Shown one piece after another: positions 51,619 through 60,126 of a stretch of 64,000 nucleotides of DNA. The stretch is from assembly GCA_009917455.1 (NCBI GenBank), contig QZDS01000007.1, forward strand, positions 120,797 to 184,796, read 5' to 3'. How positions within the stretch are numbered: position 1 is the stretch's first letter; each line of letters starts with the position of its first letter. Under the pieces are notes generated by a model. It worked only from the letters and a program-made list of their open reading frames with translations. It did not search any database and had not been told where the DNA came from. Both the position numbers and the translations under genes were made by a program. This DNA is from a bacterium 1xD8-48. GTDB taxonomy: Bacteria > Bacillota > Clostridia > Lachnospirales > Lachnospiraceae.

Positions 51619-53232
51619 CTAAATCTCTCTGATTGCTTTTCGAAGTTCCAATACATATGCGGGTGATACGGACAATTCATCCACACCCATATCTACAAAG
51701 GTTCTGGTAAGGCTCGTATCGCCTGCCAGCTCCCCGCAAATACCTACCCAGATATTTTCCTTATGGCCGTTCTCCACGGTCATCTGGATGAGCTTTAAAA
51801 CAGCCTTATGATGTGTGTCGCAGATTTTTTCAAGCTTTTGGTTCTGCCTGTCAATCGCCAGCGTGTACTGGGTCAAATCATTGGTTCCGATACTGAAAAA
51901 GTCCACTTCTTTTGCAAGCTCGTCGCTGATGAGCGCCGCCGCCGGGGTTTCTATCATAATTCCCAGCTCCACCTCTCCCATTGCAATATTCTCTGAAGCA
52001 AGCTCTGATTTTACGCTTTCCACAATGTCCTTAATCCGCCTGATTTCATCCACGGAAATAATCATGGGAAACATAATGGACGCCGTGCCAAAGGCGCTTG
52101 CCCGGTAGATTGCCCGAAGCTGGGTGCGGAAAAGGTCTTCCCTGTCCAGACAGATACGGATTGCCCGGTAGCCGAGAGCCGGATTTTCCTCTTCCTCAAG
52201 CCCTAAATAATCAACCCTCTTGTCGGCTCCGATATCCAGTGTCCTTATGATAACTTTTTTGCCGCCCATCTTTTCAAGAACCGTCCTGTAGCTTTTGAAC
52301 TGCTCTTCCTCCGTAGGCGCCGTATCTCTGCCCAGATATAAAAACTCGCTTCGAAACAGCCCGATTCCGCCGCCGTCCGCCGCAAGAACCCTCTCTCCAT
52401 CCTCTTCGTTTCCGATATTGCAATAGACGTTTACCCTTCTTCCGTCTGTGGTTACATTATCCTGTCCTACCAGCTTTTTCAGCCCTTCCATTTCGTCGAG
52501 CCATCCGTTCTTTCTGGAAATCATATCCTGAAGAACATCCTCCGACGGGTCAATCAGAAATTCTCCCGAAAAGCCGTCCACCACCGCCATCTTTCCGTGA
52601 TATTCCTCGAGAAGCTCCACATCAGTCCCCACTATCGACGGAAGATTCATGCTCCTTGCAAGAATTGCCGTATGGGAATTGGCGGAACCGTGTATCGTCA
52701 CAAACGCAAGAATCTTACTCTTATCCATCTGAATGGTCTCGCTGGGCGTCAAATCATCCGCCAGAAGTATCACCGGCTCTTTTACCTTGATGGAAGCATC
52801 CTGAGTGCCTGCCAGATTATTGATGATTCTTTTGGAGATATCCAAAACGTCGGCGCTCCTGGCTTTCATGTAGTCGTCGTCCATTCCGGCGAACATCTGC
52901 GAATAATTGTTTCCCACCTCGTTCACCGCGTACTCCGCGTTGCACTTTCCGGCAATCATATCCTTAATGTCTTCCAGATACCCTTCGTCCTCCAGCATCA
53001 TCTTGTGTACGTCGAATATCATGGCCTCTTCTTCGCCAACGCTTTTAAGCGCATTCCTGTACAGGATATCAAGCTGTCCCTTTGCCTCCGACACCGCCAG
53101 CTCAAACCGCCTGGCTTCGCCCTGTACGTCCTCTATCTGTGTCTGTTTCAAAGTGTATTCCTGTTTTCGATACACATATACTCTTCCAACCGCAATTCCC
53201 TTCAGAACGCTTTTTCCGGTACATTTAACCAT
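51619..53232 (-). CDS. ptsI: PTS enzyme I
   Basis: Enzyme I takes phosphate from phosphoenolpyruvate and gives it to HPr. The 537-residue protein has the HPr-binding N-terminal domain, the phospho-His motif GSANSHTAILARSMNLPSIV, GIGLFRSEFLYLGRD, and the PEP-binding barrel with TNDLTQYTLAIDRQN and the Cys of WVGICGELAGD. It is shorter than the 570-residue norm by a few loops. Start ATG 53232 follows AAGGAG; it lies 10 bases after the EIIA gene. Confidence 0.97.
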   Translation of the reverse strand: MVKCTGKSVLKGIAVGRVYVYRKQEYTLKQTQIEDVQGEARRFELAVSEAKGQLDILYRNALKSVGEEEAMIFDVHKMMLEDEGYLEDIKDMIAGKCNAEYAVNEVGNNYSQMFAGMDDDYMKARSADVLDISKRIINNLAGTQDASIKVKEPVILLADDLTPSETIQMDKSKILAFVTIHGSANSHTAILARSMNLPSIVGTDVELLEEYHGKMAVVDGFSGEFLIDPSEDVLQDMISRKNGWLDEMEGLKKLVGQDNVTTDGRRVNVYCNIGNEEDGERVLAADGGGIGLFRSEFLYLGRDTAPTEEEQFKSYRTVLEKMGGKKVIIRTLDIGADKRVDYLGLEEEENPALGYRAIRICLDREDLFRTQLRAIYRASAFGTASIMFPMIISVDEIRRIKDIVESVKSELASENIAMGEVELGIMIETPAAALISDELAKEVDFFSIGTNDLTQYTLAIDRQNQKLEKICDTHHKAVLKLIQMTVENGHKENIWVGICGELAGDTSLTRTFVDMGVDELSVSPAYVLELRKAIREI

Positions 53233-53242
53233 TATGTTCTCC

Positions 53243-53725
53243 TTACTTCGCACAGGTAATTACTTCGTCGCCCACATTCACCTGACCCCCGGCCATGCAT
53301 TTTACTTCCGAGAAGTCCGAACTGTTGCAGATAATCACAGGAGTCACGGTATCGTATCCCGCCCCGGCAATCTCGCTGATATCCGCCTCTAAAAGCAGGT
53401 CGCCTTTGCTTACCTGCTGGTTTTCCTCTACCAGAGTCCTGAAGAACTGTCCCTTTAGCTGTACCGTGTCAAGCCCTACGTGAATCAGTATTTCCACTCC
53501 CTCAGGCGTCGTCACGCCAACCGCGTGGCCTGTCGGGAAAACTGTGCTTACAACGCCATCGGCAGGCGCGTAAATTTTCCCCTCGGAGGGCTTGATAGCT
53601 ATTCCCTTTCCCAATATCTCCTCCGCGAAGGTGGGGTCCGCCACCTCGCTGACAGGAATACACTCCCCTTTTACCGGAGCCGCCAGCGAAATTCCCTTCT
53701 TCTTCATAAAATCAAACAATCCCAT
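53243..53725 (-). CDS. crr: PTS EIIA component, glucose (Crr) family
   Basis: This 160-residue cytosolic EIIA accepts phosphate from HPr. The active histidine is in VEILIHVGLDTVQLKGQFF and the second site histidine in VFPTGHAVGV. The fold pattern ISLAAPVKGECIPVSEV at the N-terminus is typical. Start ATG 53725 has GGAGGG upstream. It sits first after the antiterminator gene, and probably phosphorylates the EIICB encoded two genes downstream, which has no own EIIA. Confidence 0.95.
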   Translation of the reverse strand: MGLFDFMKKKGISLAAPVKGECIPVSEVADPTFAEEILGKGIAIKPSEGKIYAPADGVVSTVFPTGHAVGVTTPEGVEILIHVGLDTVQLKGQFFRTLVEENQQVSKGDLLLEADISEIAGAGYDTVTPVIICNSSDFSEVKCMAGGQVNVGDEVITCAK

Positions 53726-53778
53726 TTCTTTTCCCTCCATTTTCACTCAATACGATTAGTTCCTTAAAACAATTACTT

Positions 53779-54618
53779 TCACTGGTTCCTGTAAGCGTCT
53801 CTTGTCCTCTTAATGCTTACGGCCAGATAAACCATCTCCTCGCCCGTCATATAACAGTCATATTTATCTTTCAGAAAGGCATTAATATTATCCACAAGCC
53901 GGTATTCCGCTTCACAGTATGTCTTGATTACACTTTGAAATTCCTCTTCGTATTCATTTATAGGGGGAAGCTTCAACAGACGATGAGCCATGTACTTCAG
54001 ATTGCTTACCAGCCAATCCCTGTGCATGGAATTCCCCCGGAACTGGGGAAATTCATTTTCTACGTATTCCATCATTTCCCGAATCATATTTGTCATCCGA
54101 AAAGTATCGCCTATTCTGGTATCGTACTGTGCGTTGACAAGATGCAGCGCAATAGACGCTGCCTCGTCGTCCGGCATCCGAAGCGAGGTCTTTTCCTCAA
54201 TCAGACGCAGCGCATATTTCCCTACCAGATATTCCTTTGGATAAAAAAGCTTAATTTCCTCAAGCAGCGCATTAGTAAAATGCATTCCTTCTTTAAATCG
54301 GTCGATTGCAAATCCAATATGATCCGTCAATGTAAGATACACGTTCTGATTCAATTTAATTTCAATAGATGATTTTGCGTAAGAAATGATATCACTTGAC
54401 AGCTGAACATACTCCAGCGGCAGCTTGGCAAGCAGCTCCTTGAACCTTTCAAGACTGTCCTTGTTATCCATCCTGAAAATCTTTTCCGCAGATGCCTCGT
54501 CAATCTCCTGCCCGGGCTTTTTCCCGAAGCCGATTCCTCTGCCCATAATCACAAGCTCGCCGCCATACTGATCAATGCTGGATACAATATTGTTATTAAT
54601 TATCTTCTTGATTACCAT
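53779..54618 (-). CDS. LicT/GlcT-type transcription antiterminator (BglG family)
   Basis: The 279-residue protein has an N-terminal RNA-binding (CAT) domain (about 1-56; IKKIINNNIVSSIDQYGGEL, MGRGIGFGKKPGQ) and two PTS-regulation domains. PRD1 histidines His100 (TLTDHIGFAIDRF) and His159 (ALHLVNAQ) are present; PRD2 has several histidines near 199-212. When the sugar is present it binds the RAT hairpin upstream and prevents the terminator. It is the first gene of the operon, so it controls its own synthesis. LicT, GlcT and SacY cannot be told apart by eye. Confidence 0.93.
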   Translation of the reverse strand: MVIKKIINNNIVSSIDQYGGELVIMGRGIGFGKKPGQEIDEASAEKIFRMDNKDSLERFKELLAKLPLEYVQLSSDIISYAKSSIEIKLNQNVYLTLTDHIGFAIDRFKEGMHFTNALLEEIKLFYPKEYLVGKYALRLIEEKTSLRMPDDEAASIALHLVNAQYDTRIGDTFRMTNMIREMMEYVENEFPQFRGNSMHRDWLVSNLKYMAHRLLKLPPINEYEEEFQSVIKTYCEAEYRLVDNINAFLKDKYDCYMTGEEMVYLAVSIKRTRDAYRNQ

Positions 54619-54670
54619 AACAGCCCGCGTCCCCTCTCAAATCCGGTTTTCTATCTGTATAAATACAAAT

Positions 54671-54735
54671 AAAAAACCAAATTTTATAAATCAATCTGTC
54701 CTCAAATTAAAGATTAACTTACAAAATCTGGTTTT
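54671..54735 (-). terminator. Conditional leader terminator of the PTS operon
   Basis: On the minus strand AAAACCAGATTTT pairs with AAAATTTGGTTTTTT around a central loop, ending in a T-run. Its left arm overlaps the 3' half of the RAT element, as in bgl/lic leaders. Confidence 0.88.
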
Positions 54736-54757
54736 GCCTGCCGCACAGTAACAACCC
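54730..54757 (-). promoter_or_regulatory. RAT antiterminator element
   Basis: The minus strand reads GGGTTGTTACTG, four bases, then GGCAGGCAAAACC, a near-perfect ribonucleic antiterminator site for BglG/LicT-type proteins. Its last bases are shared with the leader terminator, so only one of the two can form. Confidence 0.92.
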
Positions 54758-54776
54758 GCATATATATTATGGGTAT

Positions 54777-54805
54777 ATAATATCAATTTAGACAATAGAT
54801 GTCAA
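54777..54805 (-). promoter_or_regulatory. PTS-operon promoter
   Basis: TTGACA, 17 bases and TATTAT lie about 20 bases upstream of the RAT element on the minus strand. The surrounding bases up to 54900 are AT-rich with no gene. Confidence 0.88.
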
Positions 54806-54900
54806 TCCCTTTTAGATAAGATATATCATTTTGTTTATAATAAATATGATAAATTATATGCTTTTATGCATTATGCACACTTTACGTCCCCGTACCGCTC

Positions 54901-56256
54901 TCAGATAATTCCCTGGATAATCAGGAAAACGATAAGAACCGGAAGGATATATGTCACATAAATGCGAAGCCATCCGGGCATTTTCAGTCCCTCTCCTGTA
55001 TTTGCCTCTTTCATGTAGCGGTCAAAGCCCCACCCGTACCTGGTCACACAGAACAGCAGATAACACAGGGAACCAATCGGCAGTATCAGATTACTGACCA
55101 GAAAATCCTCTAAGTCAAGAATCGTGCTGCCCTCTCCCAAAGGCTGGATTGCAGACCACAGATTGTATCCGAACACACAGGGAAGGGATAATACTATCAG
55201 CGCAGCAAGATTTACCATACAGGACTTCTTTCTGCTCCAGTGAAACAAATCCATACCGCAGGAAATAATATTTTCAAACACCGCAAGTATCGTGGAAAAT
55301 GCGGCAAACGTCATAAAGATAAAAAACAGTGTTCCCCAGATTCGCCCACCCGCCATACTGTTAAACACATTAGGCAGCGTAACAAAAATAAGCTGCGGTC
55401 CCATATCCGGGCTGATGTCAAAGGCAAAGCAGCTGGGGAAAATAATCAGACCGGAGACAAACGCCACAAAGGTATCCAGAATGGCGATATTCACCGATTC
55501 TCCCAGAAGAGTCCGCTTCTTGTCAATATAGCTGCCAAATATCGCCATGGCGCCAATCCCCAGGCTCAGGGTAAAAAACGCCTGATTCATGGCGGCGGTA
55601 ATTGTCTCTGAAATCCCCACCTCCTTCATCCTTTCAAAATCAGGAAGAAGATAAAATTTCAGTCCTTCCATCCCGCCCTCCAGCGTCATGCTGTGTACGG
55701 CCAGAATGACAATAATCAACAGAAGAAGGCTCATCATAACCTTTGTGATTCTCTCAACACCCTTTTGAAGTCCCAGCGAGCAGATTAAAATACCGGCAGT
55801 CACAATAATCACCATGGTAACCGCCAGAATCTGCGGACTTCCCAGCATGCTCCCGAACATCTCCGCCACCTGGTTCTTGTCCTGACCTGTAAACTTTCCC
55901 GTCAGCATCTGGTAAAAATAATACAGCATCCAGCCGGCTACGGTTGTATAGAACATCATAAGAAGATAGTTGCCCGCCATACCCAGATACCCGTTCAAAT
56001 GCCATTTCTGTCCTGGCCTTTCAAGCTCCGTAAAGCTCTTTATAATACTTCTCCTGCTGGCACGGCCCACGGCAAATTCCATTGTCATGACCGGCACACC
56101 CATGGCAATCAGGAAAAACAGATAAAACAGTACGAACACGCCTCCGCCGTATAAGCCCGCGATATATGGAAATCTCCACACATTTCCAATTCCAATTGCG
56201 CATCCCGCAGACAGAAAAATAAATCCCATCCGTGAACCCAGTTTTTCTCTTTCCAC
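54901..56256 (-). CDS. Sodium-dependent transporter, NSS (SNF) family
   Basis: The 451-residue membrane protein carries amino acids or related amines with sodium. The unwound helix-1 motif SAGCAIGIGNVWRFPYIAG is clear, as are FDISPDMGPQLIFVTLPNVF and about eleven hydrophobic segments. The start is probably GTG at 56256 (Val-Glu-Arg-Glu-Lys-Leu-Gly), because GGAGG lies about 7 bases upstream; an ATG at 56280 would add eight residues overlapping that site. Substrate not predictable. It has no operon partners. Confidence 0.93.
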   Translation of the reverse strand: MEREKLGSRMGFIFLSAGCAIGIGNVWRFPYIAGLYGGGVFVLFYLFFLIAMGVPVMTMEFAVGRASRRSIIKSFTELERPGQKWHLNGYLGMAGNYLLMMFYTTVAGWMLYYFYQMLTGKFTGQDKNQVAEMFGSMLGSPQILAVTMVIIVTAGILICSLGLQKGVERITKVMMSLLLLIIVILAVHSMTLEGGMEGLKFYLLPDFERMKEVGISETITAAMNQAFFTLSLGIGAMAIFGSYIDKKRTLLGESVNIAILDTFVAFVSGLIIFPSCFAFDISPDMGPQLIFVTLPNVFNSMAGGRIWGTLFFIFMTFAAFSTILAVFENIISCGMDLFHWSRKKSCMVNLAALIVLSLPCVFGYNLWSAIQPLGEGSTILDLEDFLVSNLILPIGSLCYLLFCVTRYGWGFDRYMKEANTGEGLKMPGWLRIYVTYILPVLIVFLIIQGII

Positions 56257-56373
56257 TTCGTCTCCTCCTTCATCACACATACAGTCAGTCGGGCCAGAAA
56301 AGCCGTCTTTTCCGCCCGCCGTGCAGGACGCTCGCTGCCAAAAGACAGCTTCTCCGGTGCATCCGGCGCATAT

Positions 56374-56411
56374 AAAAAACGCTGAAAGCCTTTTCTTTTT
56401 GGTCTTCAGCG
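56374..56411 (-). terminator. tRNA-Leu terminator
   Basis: CGCTGAAG and CTTTCAGCG pair across about 16 bases, followed by TTTTTT on the minus strand, ten bases after the tRNA. Confidence 0.8.
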
Positions 56412-56419
56412 ATTTCTAC

Positions 56420-56502
56420 TGCCGGCAGCGGGACTTGAACCCGCACGTGGTTGCCCACAACAGATTTTGAGTCTGCCTCGTCTGCCATTCCGACACGCCG
56501 GC
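56420..56502 (-). tRNA. tRNA-Leu (anticodon CAA)
   Basis: An 83-base class II tRNA is read on the minus strand. Acceptor GCCGGCG pairs with TGCCGGC and the discriminator is A. Anticodon loop CTCAAAA gives CAA, decoding UUG. A long variable arm (TGTTGTGGGCAACCAC region) and T-arm GCGGGTTCAAGTCCCGC are intact. CCA is not encoded. Confidence 0.97.
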
Positions 56503-56533
56503 AATTATTCTTTGACTTTCACAGCCGAATATT

Positions 56534-56562
56534 ATCTTACCATATCCGGCTGAAATTGACAA
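56534..56562 (-). promoter_or_regulatory. tRNA-Leu promoter
   Basis: TTGTCA, 17 bases and TAAGAT end about 30 bases before the tRNA on the minus strand. Confidence 0.7.
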
Positions 56563-56642
56563 GTTTTATTTTACAATTTTCCAGGGCAATTTTGTACCGG
56601 TTCTTCATGACTGAACAATTGCGGCGGTTCCCCATCTGTTCC

Positions 56643-57914
56643 TTATAGCCCAAAGTTATCGTATACCGCAAGACAGTCCAGCGTAGCGAAATAATCCTTC
56701 GGCGTCTCCGCCCTGCGAATCAGCTCCACGCTCCCGTCCTCCTTCAGCAGAAGCTCTGCCGAACGGAGTTTCCCATTATAATTATAACCCATGGCATGCC
56801 CGTGGGCCCCGGTGTCATGAATGACAAGGAAATCTCCCTTTTCGATTTCCGGCAGTATTCTGTCAATGGCAAACTTATCGTTATTTTCACACAGAGAGCC
56901 CACTACGTCATACTTATGGTCGCAGGCCGCCCCTTCTTTGCCAAGAACAGTGATATGGTGATAGGCTCCGTACATGGCCGGACGCATCAGGTTAACCGCA
57001 CAGGCATCCACACCGATATACTCCTTGTGCGTATGCTTCTCGTGGACAGCCCGGGTGACAAGCTGACCGTAAGGCCCCATCATAAAGCGGCCCATTTCCG
57101 TATAAATGGCCACATCGCCCATTCCCTCCGGTACAAGCACCTCCTCGTATACCTTCCGCACGCCTTCTCCAATCACCCGGATATCATTGGCTTCCTTTCC
57201 CGGCTCATAGGGGATTCCCACGCCCCCGGAAAGATTGATGAATTTAATATCGGCTCCCGTCTCTTTTTCCAGCTCCACAGCCAGTTCAAACAGCTCCTTT
57301 GCCAGAACGGGATAATACTCGTTTGTCACGGTATTGCTTGCGAGAAAAGCGTGAATTCCGAAATTTTTAACGCCCTTTTCTTTCAAAATCCGATACCCCT
57401 CAAAAAGCTGAGGCTTTGTAAAGCCATACTTGGAATCTCCCGGATTGTCCATGATTCCATTGCTCATTTTAAACACGCCTCCGGGATTGTAACGGCAGCT
57501 CATGGTTTCAGGCAATGCGCCCAGAATCTCTTCCACAAAATCAATATGCGTGATGTCATCCAGGTTGATAATTGCGCCGAGCTTCGCTGCGTAAGCGTAT
57601 TCCTCCGCAGGCGTTTCGTTGGAGGAAAACATAATGTTTTCTCCGATAACGCCCGCCGCCTTGCTGAGCATCAGCTCCGTCATGGAGGAACAGTCGCAGC
57701 CGCAGCCATACTCCTTTAAAATCTGAATCAAAACGGGATTGGGCGTTGCCTTCACCGCAAAATACTCTTTAAATCCCTGGTTCCATGCAAAAGCTTCCTT
57801 TACCGCTTTTGCATTTTCCCGGATTCCCTTTTCATCATACAGATAAAAAGGCGTAGGATAGGTTTGCGCTATCTCCTGCGCTTTTTCCTTCGTAATAAAC
57901 GGTACTTTATTCAT
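56643..57914 (-). CDS. lysA: Diaminopimelate decarboxylase-like PLP enzyme
   Basis: This fold-III decarboxylase makes lysine from meso-diaminopimelate. The 423-residue protein has the PLP lysine in YFAVKATPNPVLIQIL, INLSGGVGIPYEPG (phosphate loop region), and the C-terminal HDTGAHGHAMGYNYNGKLR plus GSLCENNDKFA. The segment order and length fit the LysA family, in a branch common in clostridia that differs from the E. coli type. Start ATG 57914 has GAGGAG 9 bases upstream. Related carboxynorspermidine or ornithine decarboxylases are possible alternatives, but the GAHG and SLCE motifs favour LysA. Confidence 0.9.
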   Translation of the reverse strand: MNKVPFITKEKAQEIAQTYPTPFYLYDEKGIRENAKAVKEAFAWNQGFKEYFAVKATPNPVLIQILKEYGCGCDCSSMTELMLSKAAGVIGENIMFSSNETPAEEYAYAAKLGAIINLDDITHIDFVEEILGALPETMSCRYNPGGVFKMSNGIMDNPGDSKYGFTKPQLFEGYRILKEKGVKNFGIHAFLASNTVTNEYYPVLAKELFELAVELEKETGADIKFINLSGGVGIPYEPGKEANDIRVIGEGVRKVYEEVLVPEGMGDVAIYTEMGRFMMGPYGQLVTRAVHEKHTHKEYIGVDACAVNLMRPAMYGAYHHITVLGKEGAACDHKYDVVGSLCENNDKFAIDRILPEIEKGDFLVIHDTGAHGHAMGYNYNGKLRSAELLLKEDGSVELIRRAETPKDYFATLDCLAVYDNFGL

Positions 57915-57963
57915 TTTTTCATTTCTCCTCATATTATAACAAACGCTGTTTCACAGCGGCTTA

Positions 57964-58641
57964 TTACAGATTTTCTATTTGCCAGTCAATGGGGGAAAGG
58001 CCGTGGCTTTCCAGAAATTCATTGGTCTGGCTAAAATGCCTGCATCCGAAAAAACCTCTTCCGGCCGATAGCGGGCTCGGGTGCGGCGCTTTTAATATCA
58101 GATGCTTCGGGTTCGTGAGCATAGGAATTTTGCTCTGGGCCGGCCTGCCCCAAAGCAGATACACAATGGGTCTGTCCTGTTCATTTACTGTCTGAATGAT
58201 GGCGTCCGTAAACTTTTCCCATCCCTTTCCCTGGTGGGAGCCTGCCTGATGAGCCCGCACTGTCAGCACCGTATTGAGCATCAGGACTCCCTGCTCCGCC
58301 CACTTTTTCAGGTATCCGTTATCTGGAATATAGCACCCCACATCGTCACGAAGCTCCTTATAAATATTTTGAAGCGACGGCGGTATTTCCGGCTGGTCGG
58401 GAAGAACGGAAAAGCATAGCCCATGCGCCTGATGCGCCCCGTGATACGGGTCCTGTCCCAAAATCAAAACCTTTACCTTGCCAGGAGGTGTCAGATGAAA
58501 TGCATTAAAAATATCATCCGCCGGCGGATATATCACACGCGTATTGTATTCCTGCCGTATAAAAGTATACAATTCCTTATAATAAGGTTTTTTGAACTCA
58601 TTTTGGAGGCATCCAAGCCAGTCATTATCTATCATTGCCAT
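57964..58641 (-). CDS. ung: Uracil-DNA glycosylase
   Basis: Ung excises uracil from DNA in base-excision repair. The 225-residue protein has the water-activating motif GQDPYHGAHQAHGLCFSV, the uracil-binding LLWGRPAQSK and the minor-groove loop HPSPLSAGRGFFGCRHF. Length is standard. GAGGAAG lies 7 bases before the ATG. Confidence 0.97.
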   Translation of the reverse strand: MAMIDNDWLGCLQNEFKKPYYKELYTFIRQEYNTRVIYPPADDIFNAFHLTPPGKVKVLILGQDPYHGAHQAHGLCFSVLPDQPEIPPSLQNIYKELRDDVGCYIPDNGYLKKWAEQGVLMLNTVLTVRAHQAGSHQGKGWEKFTDAIIQTVNEQDRPIVYLLWGRPAQSKIPMLTNPKHLILKAPHPSPLSAGRGFFGCRHFSQTNEFLESHGLSPIDWQIENL

Positions 58642-58711
58642 TGCTTCTTCCTCTTTCGTATAAAACTTATCCGTTCCGCGCCCTTTTCCCTGTTTTCGTT
58701 TATCTGCAAAG

Positions 58712-59473
58712 TCACAGCCTTACGGACACGCCCTTTTCCCGGAGATACTGTTTCAGTTCCCTTATCTCCAGCTCCTTATAATGAAAAAGAGAAGCTGCCA
58801 GAGCCGCTTCCGCTCCCCCTGTTGTCAACGCCTCGTAAAAATGCTCTTTGCTTCCGGCTCCGCCTGAGGCAATCACCGGAATGGAAACATTTTCGGCTAT
58901 CGTCCCTGTCAGTTCAATATCATATCCTGCTTTTGTCCCGTCACAGTCCATACTGGTAAGGAGGATTTCTCCGGCGCCAAGCTCCGCTGCTTTCATGGCC
59001 CATTCAACTGCGTCCATGCCCATGTCAACACGCCCGCCGTTTTTAAAAACATGAATCTCTCCGCTGCCTTCAATACGCTTTGCATCAATCGCAACCACTA
59101 CGCACTGGCTTCCAAATTTATCAGCCGCCTCCTGAATCAAATCCGGGTTCATAATTGCCGCGGAATTAACCGCCACCTTATCGGCGCCCTCCCGCAAAAT
59201 CATGCGGAAATCATCAATGGTTCTGATACCGCCGCCTACCGTAAAGGGTATAAACACTGTTTCCGCAACTCTGCGCACCATATCCGCCCTGATGCTTCTG
59301 TTATCCGACGATGCGGTGATATCCAGAAAAACCAGCTCGTCCGCACCGGCCCTGTCATATTCCTTGCCCACCTCCACAGGGTCTCCGGCATCTCTCAGAT
59401 TTACAAAGTTTGTTCCCTTGACAACTCTGCCGTTATTCACATCCAGGCATGGAATTATCCTTTTTGTATGCAT
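58712..59473 (-). CDS. hisF: Imidazole glycerol phosphate synthase, cyclase subunit
   Basis: HisF uses ammonia from HisH to form imidazole-glycerol phosphate and AICAR in histidine synthesis. The 253-residue barrel has Asp11 in [26 protein letters not shown], and the second catalytic Asp in [15 protein letters not shown]. It starts 41 bases inside the end of hisH, which makes tight coupling likely. Other histidine genes are not in the window. Confidence 0.97.
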   Translation of the reverse strand: MHTKRIIPCLDVNNGRVVKGTNFVNLRDAGDPVEVGKEYDRAGADELVFLDITASSDNRSIRADMVRRVAETVFIPFTVGGGIRTIDDFRMILREGADKVAVNSAAIMNPDLIQEAADKFGSQCVVVAIDAKRIEGSGEIHVFKNGGRVDMGMDAVEWAMKAAELGAGEILLTSMDCDGTKAGYDIELTGTIAENVSIPVIASGGAGSKEHFYEALTTGGAEAALAASLFHYKELEIRELKQYLREKGVSVRL

Positions 59474-60092
59474 GTATTTCCTCTCTTTTAATATTTATAA
59501 AGTTCTTTAAAATTGTCAATCCGACTTCCGAACTTTTTTCCGGATGGAACTGACACGCAAAAATATTATCTTTTTCAACCGAAGCGTGAACGAGTTCTCC
59601 GTATTCTGCCGTTGCGGTTACAATGGCTTCCTCCTCCGCTTTCAGGTAATAGGAATGAACAAAATATACATAGGACTCCTCCGGCACACCCGCAAACAGC
59701 CTGCCCGGGCGGGGAAACTTCAGCGAATTCCAGCCGATATGCGGAATTTTAAGCCCGCTGTCCTCCGAAAAACGGACAATCTTACCCGGTAGCAGTCCAA
59801 GGCCCGCCACGCCCTCGCTCTCCTCGCTCCCCTCAAACAAAAGCTGCAAACCAAGGCATATCCCGAAAAACGGCGTCCCTTTTTCCACCGCCTTATGAAT
59901 AACCTCCTCAAGACCGTAGCTTCGAAGCTTCTCCATCGCCGCGCCAAAAGCTCCCACTCCCGGTAAAATCACCCTGTCGGCATTTAATATGACTTCTCTG
60001 TCCCTGGTAATGACAGCCTGCTCTCCCAGCTTAAGAAGCGCTTTTTCCACACTCTTGATATTTCCCGCATCATAATCGATTACAGCAGTCAT
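59433..60092 (-). CDS. hisH: Imidazole glycerol phosphate synthase, glutaminase subunit
   Basis: HisH is the class I glutamine amidotransferase that feeds ammonia to HisF. The 219-residue protein begins [19 protein letters not shown] and has the nucleophile Cys in [16 protein letters not shown] and the His/Glu pair in [14 protein letters not shown]. The last 13-14 residues are read from the start of hisF in another frame, which lengthens HisH beyond the usual KNF ending. Confidence 0.97.
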   Translation of the reverse strand: MTAVIDYDAGNIKSVEKALLKLGEQAVITRDREVILNADRVILPGVGAFGAAMEKLRSYGLEEVIHKAVEKGTPFFGICLGLQLLFEGSEESEGVAGLGLLPGKIVRFSEDSGLKIPHIGWNSLKFPRPGRLFAGVPEESYVYFVHSYYLKAEEEAIVTATAEYGELVHASVEKDNIFACQFHPEKSSEVGLTILKNFINIKREEIHAYKKDNSMPGCE

Positions 60093-60126
60093 AGATTCTC
60101 CTTTTAAATTGCCGGAATTCTCGCAA

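Noticed and set aside
54841..54900. AT-rich inverted motifs near the symporter gene end
   Set aside because: Pairing is short and made almost only of A and T; no convincing terminator.
56796..57719. Plus-strand frame of 307 codons opposite lysA
   Set aside because: Antisense to a clear PLP enzyme gene, with no start signal.
57933..57963. Lysine riboswitch before lysA
   Set aside because: The gap is 30-50 bases, far too short for the lysine aptamer, and no motif is seen.
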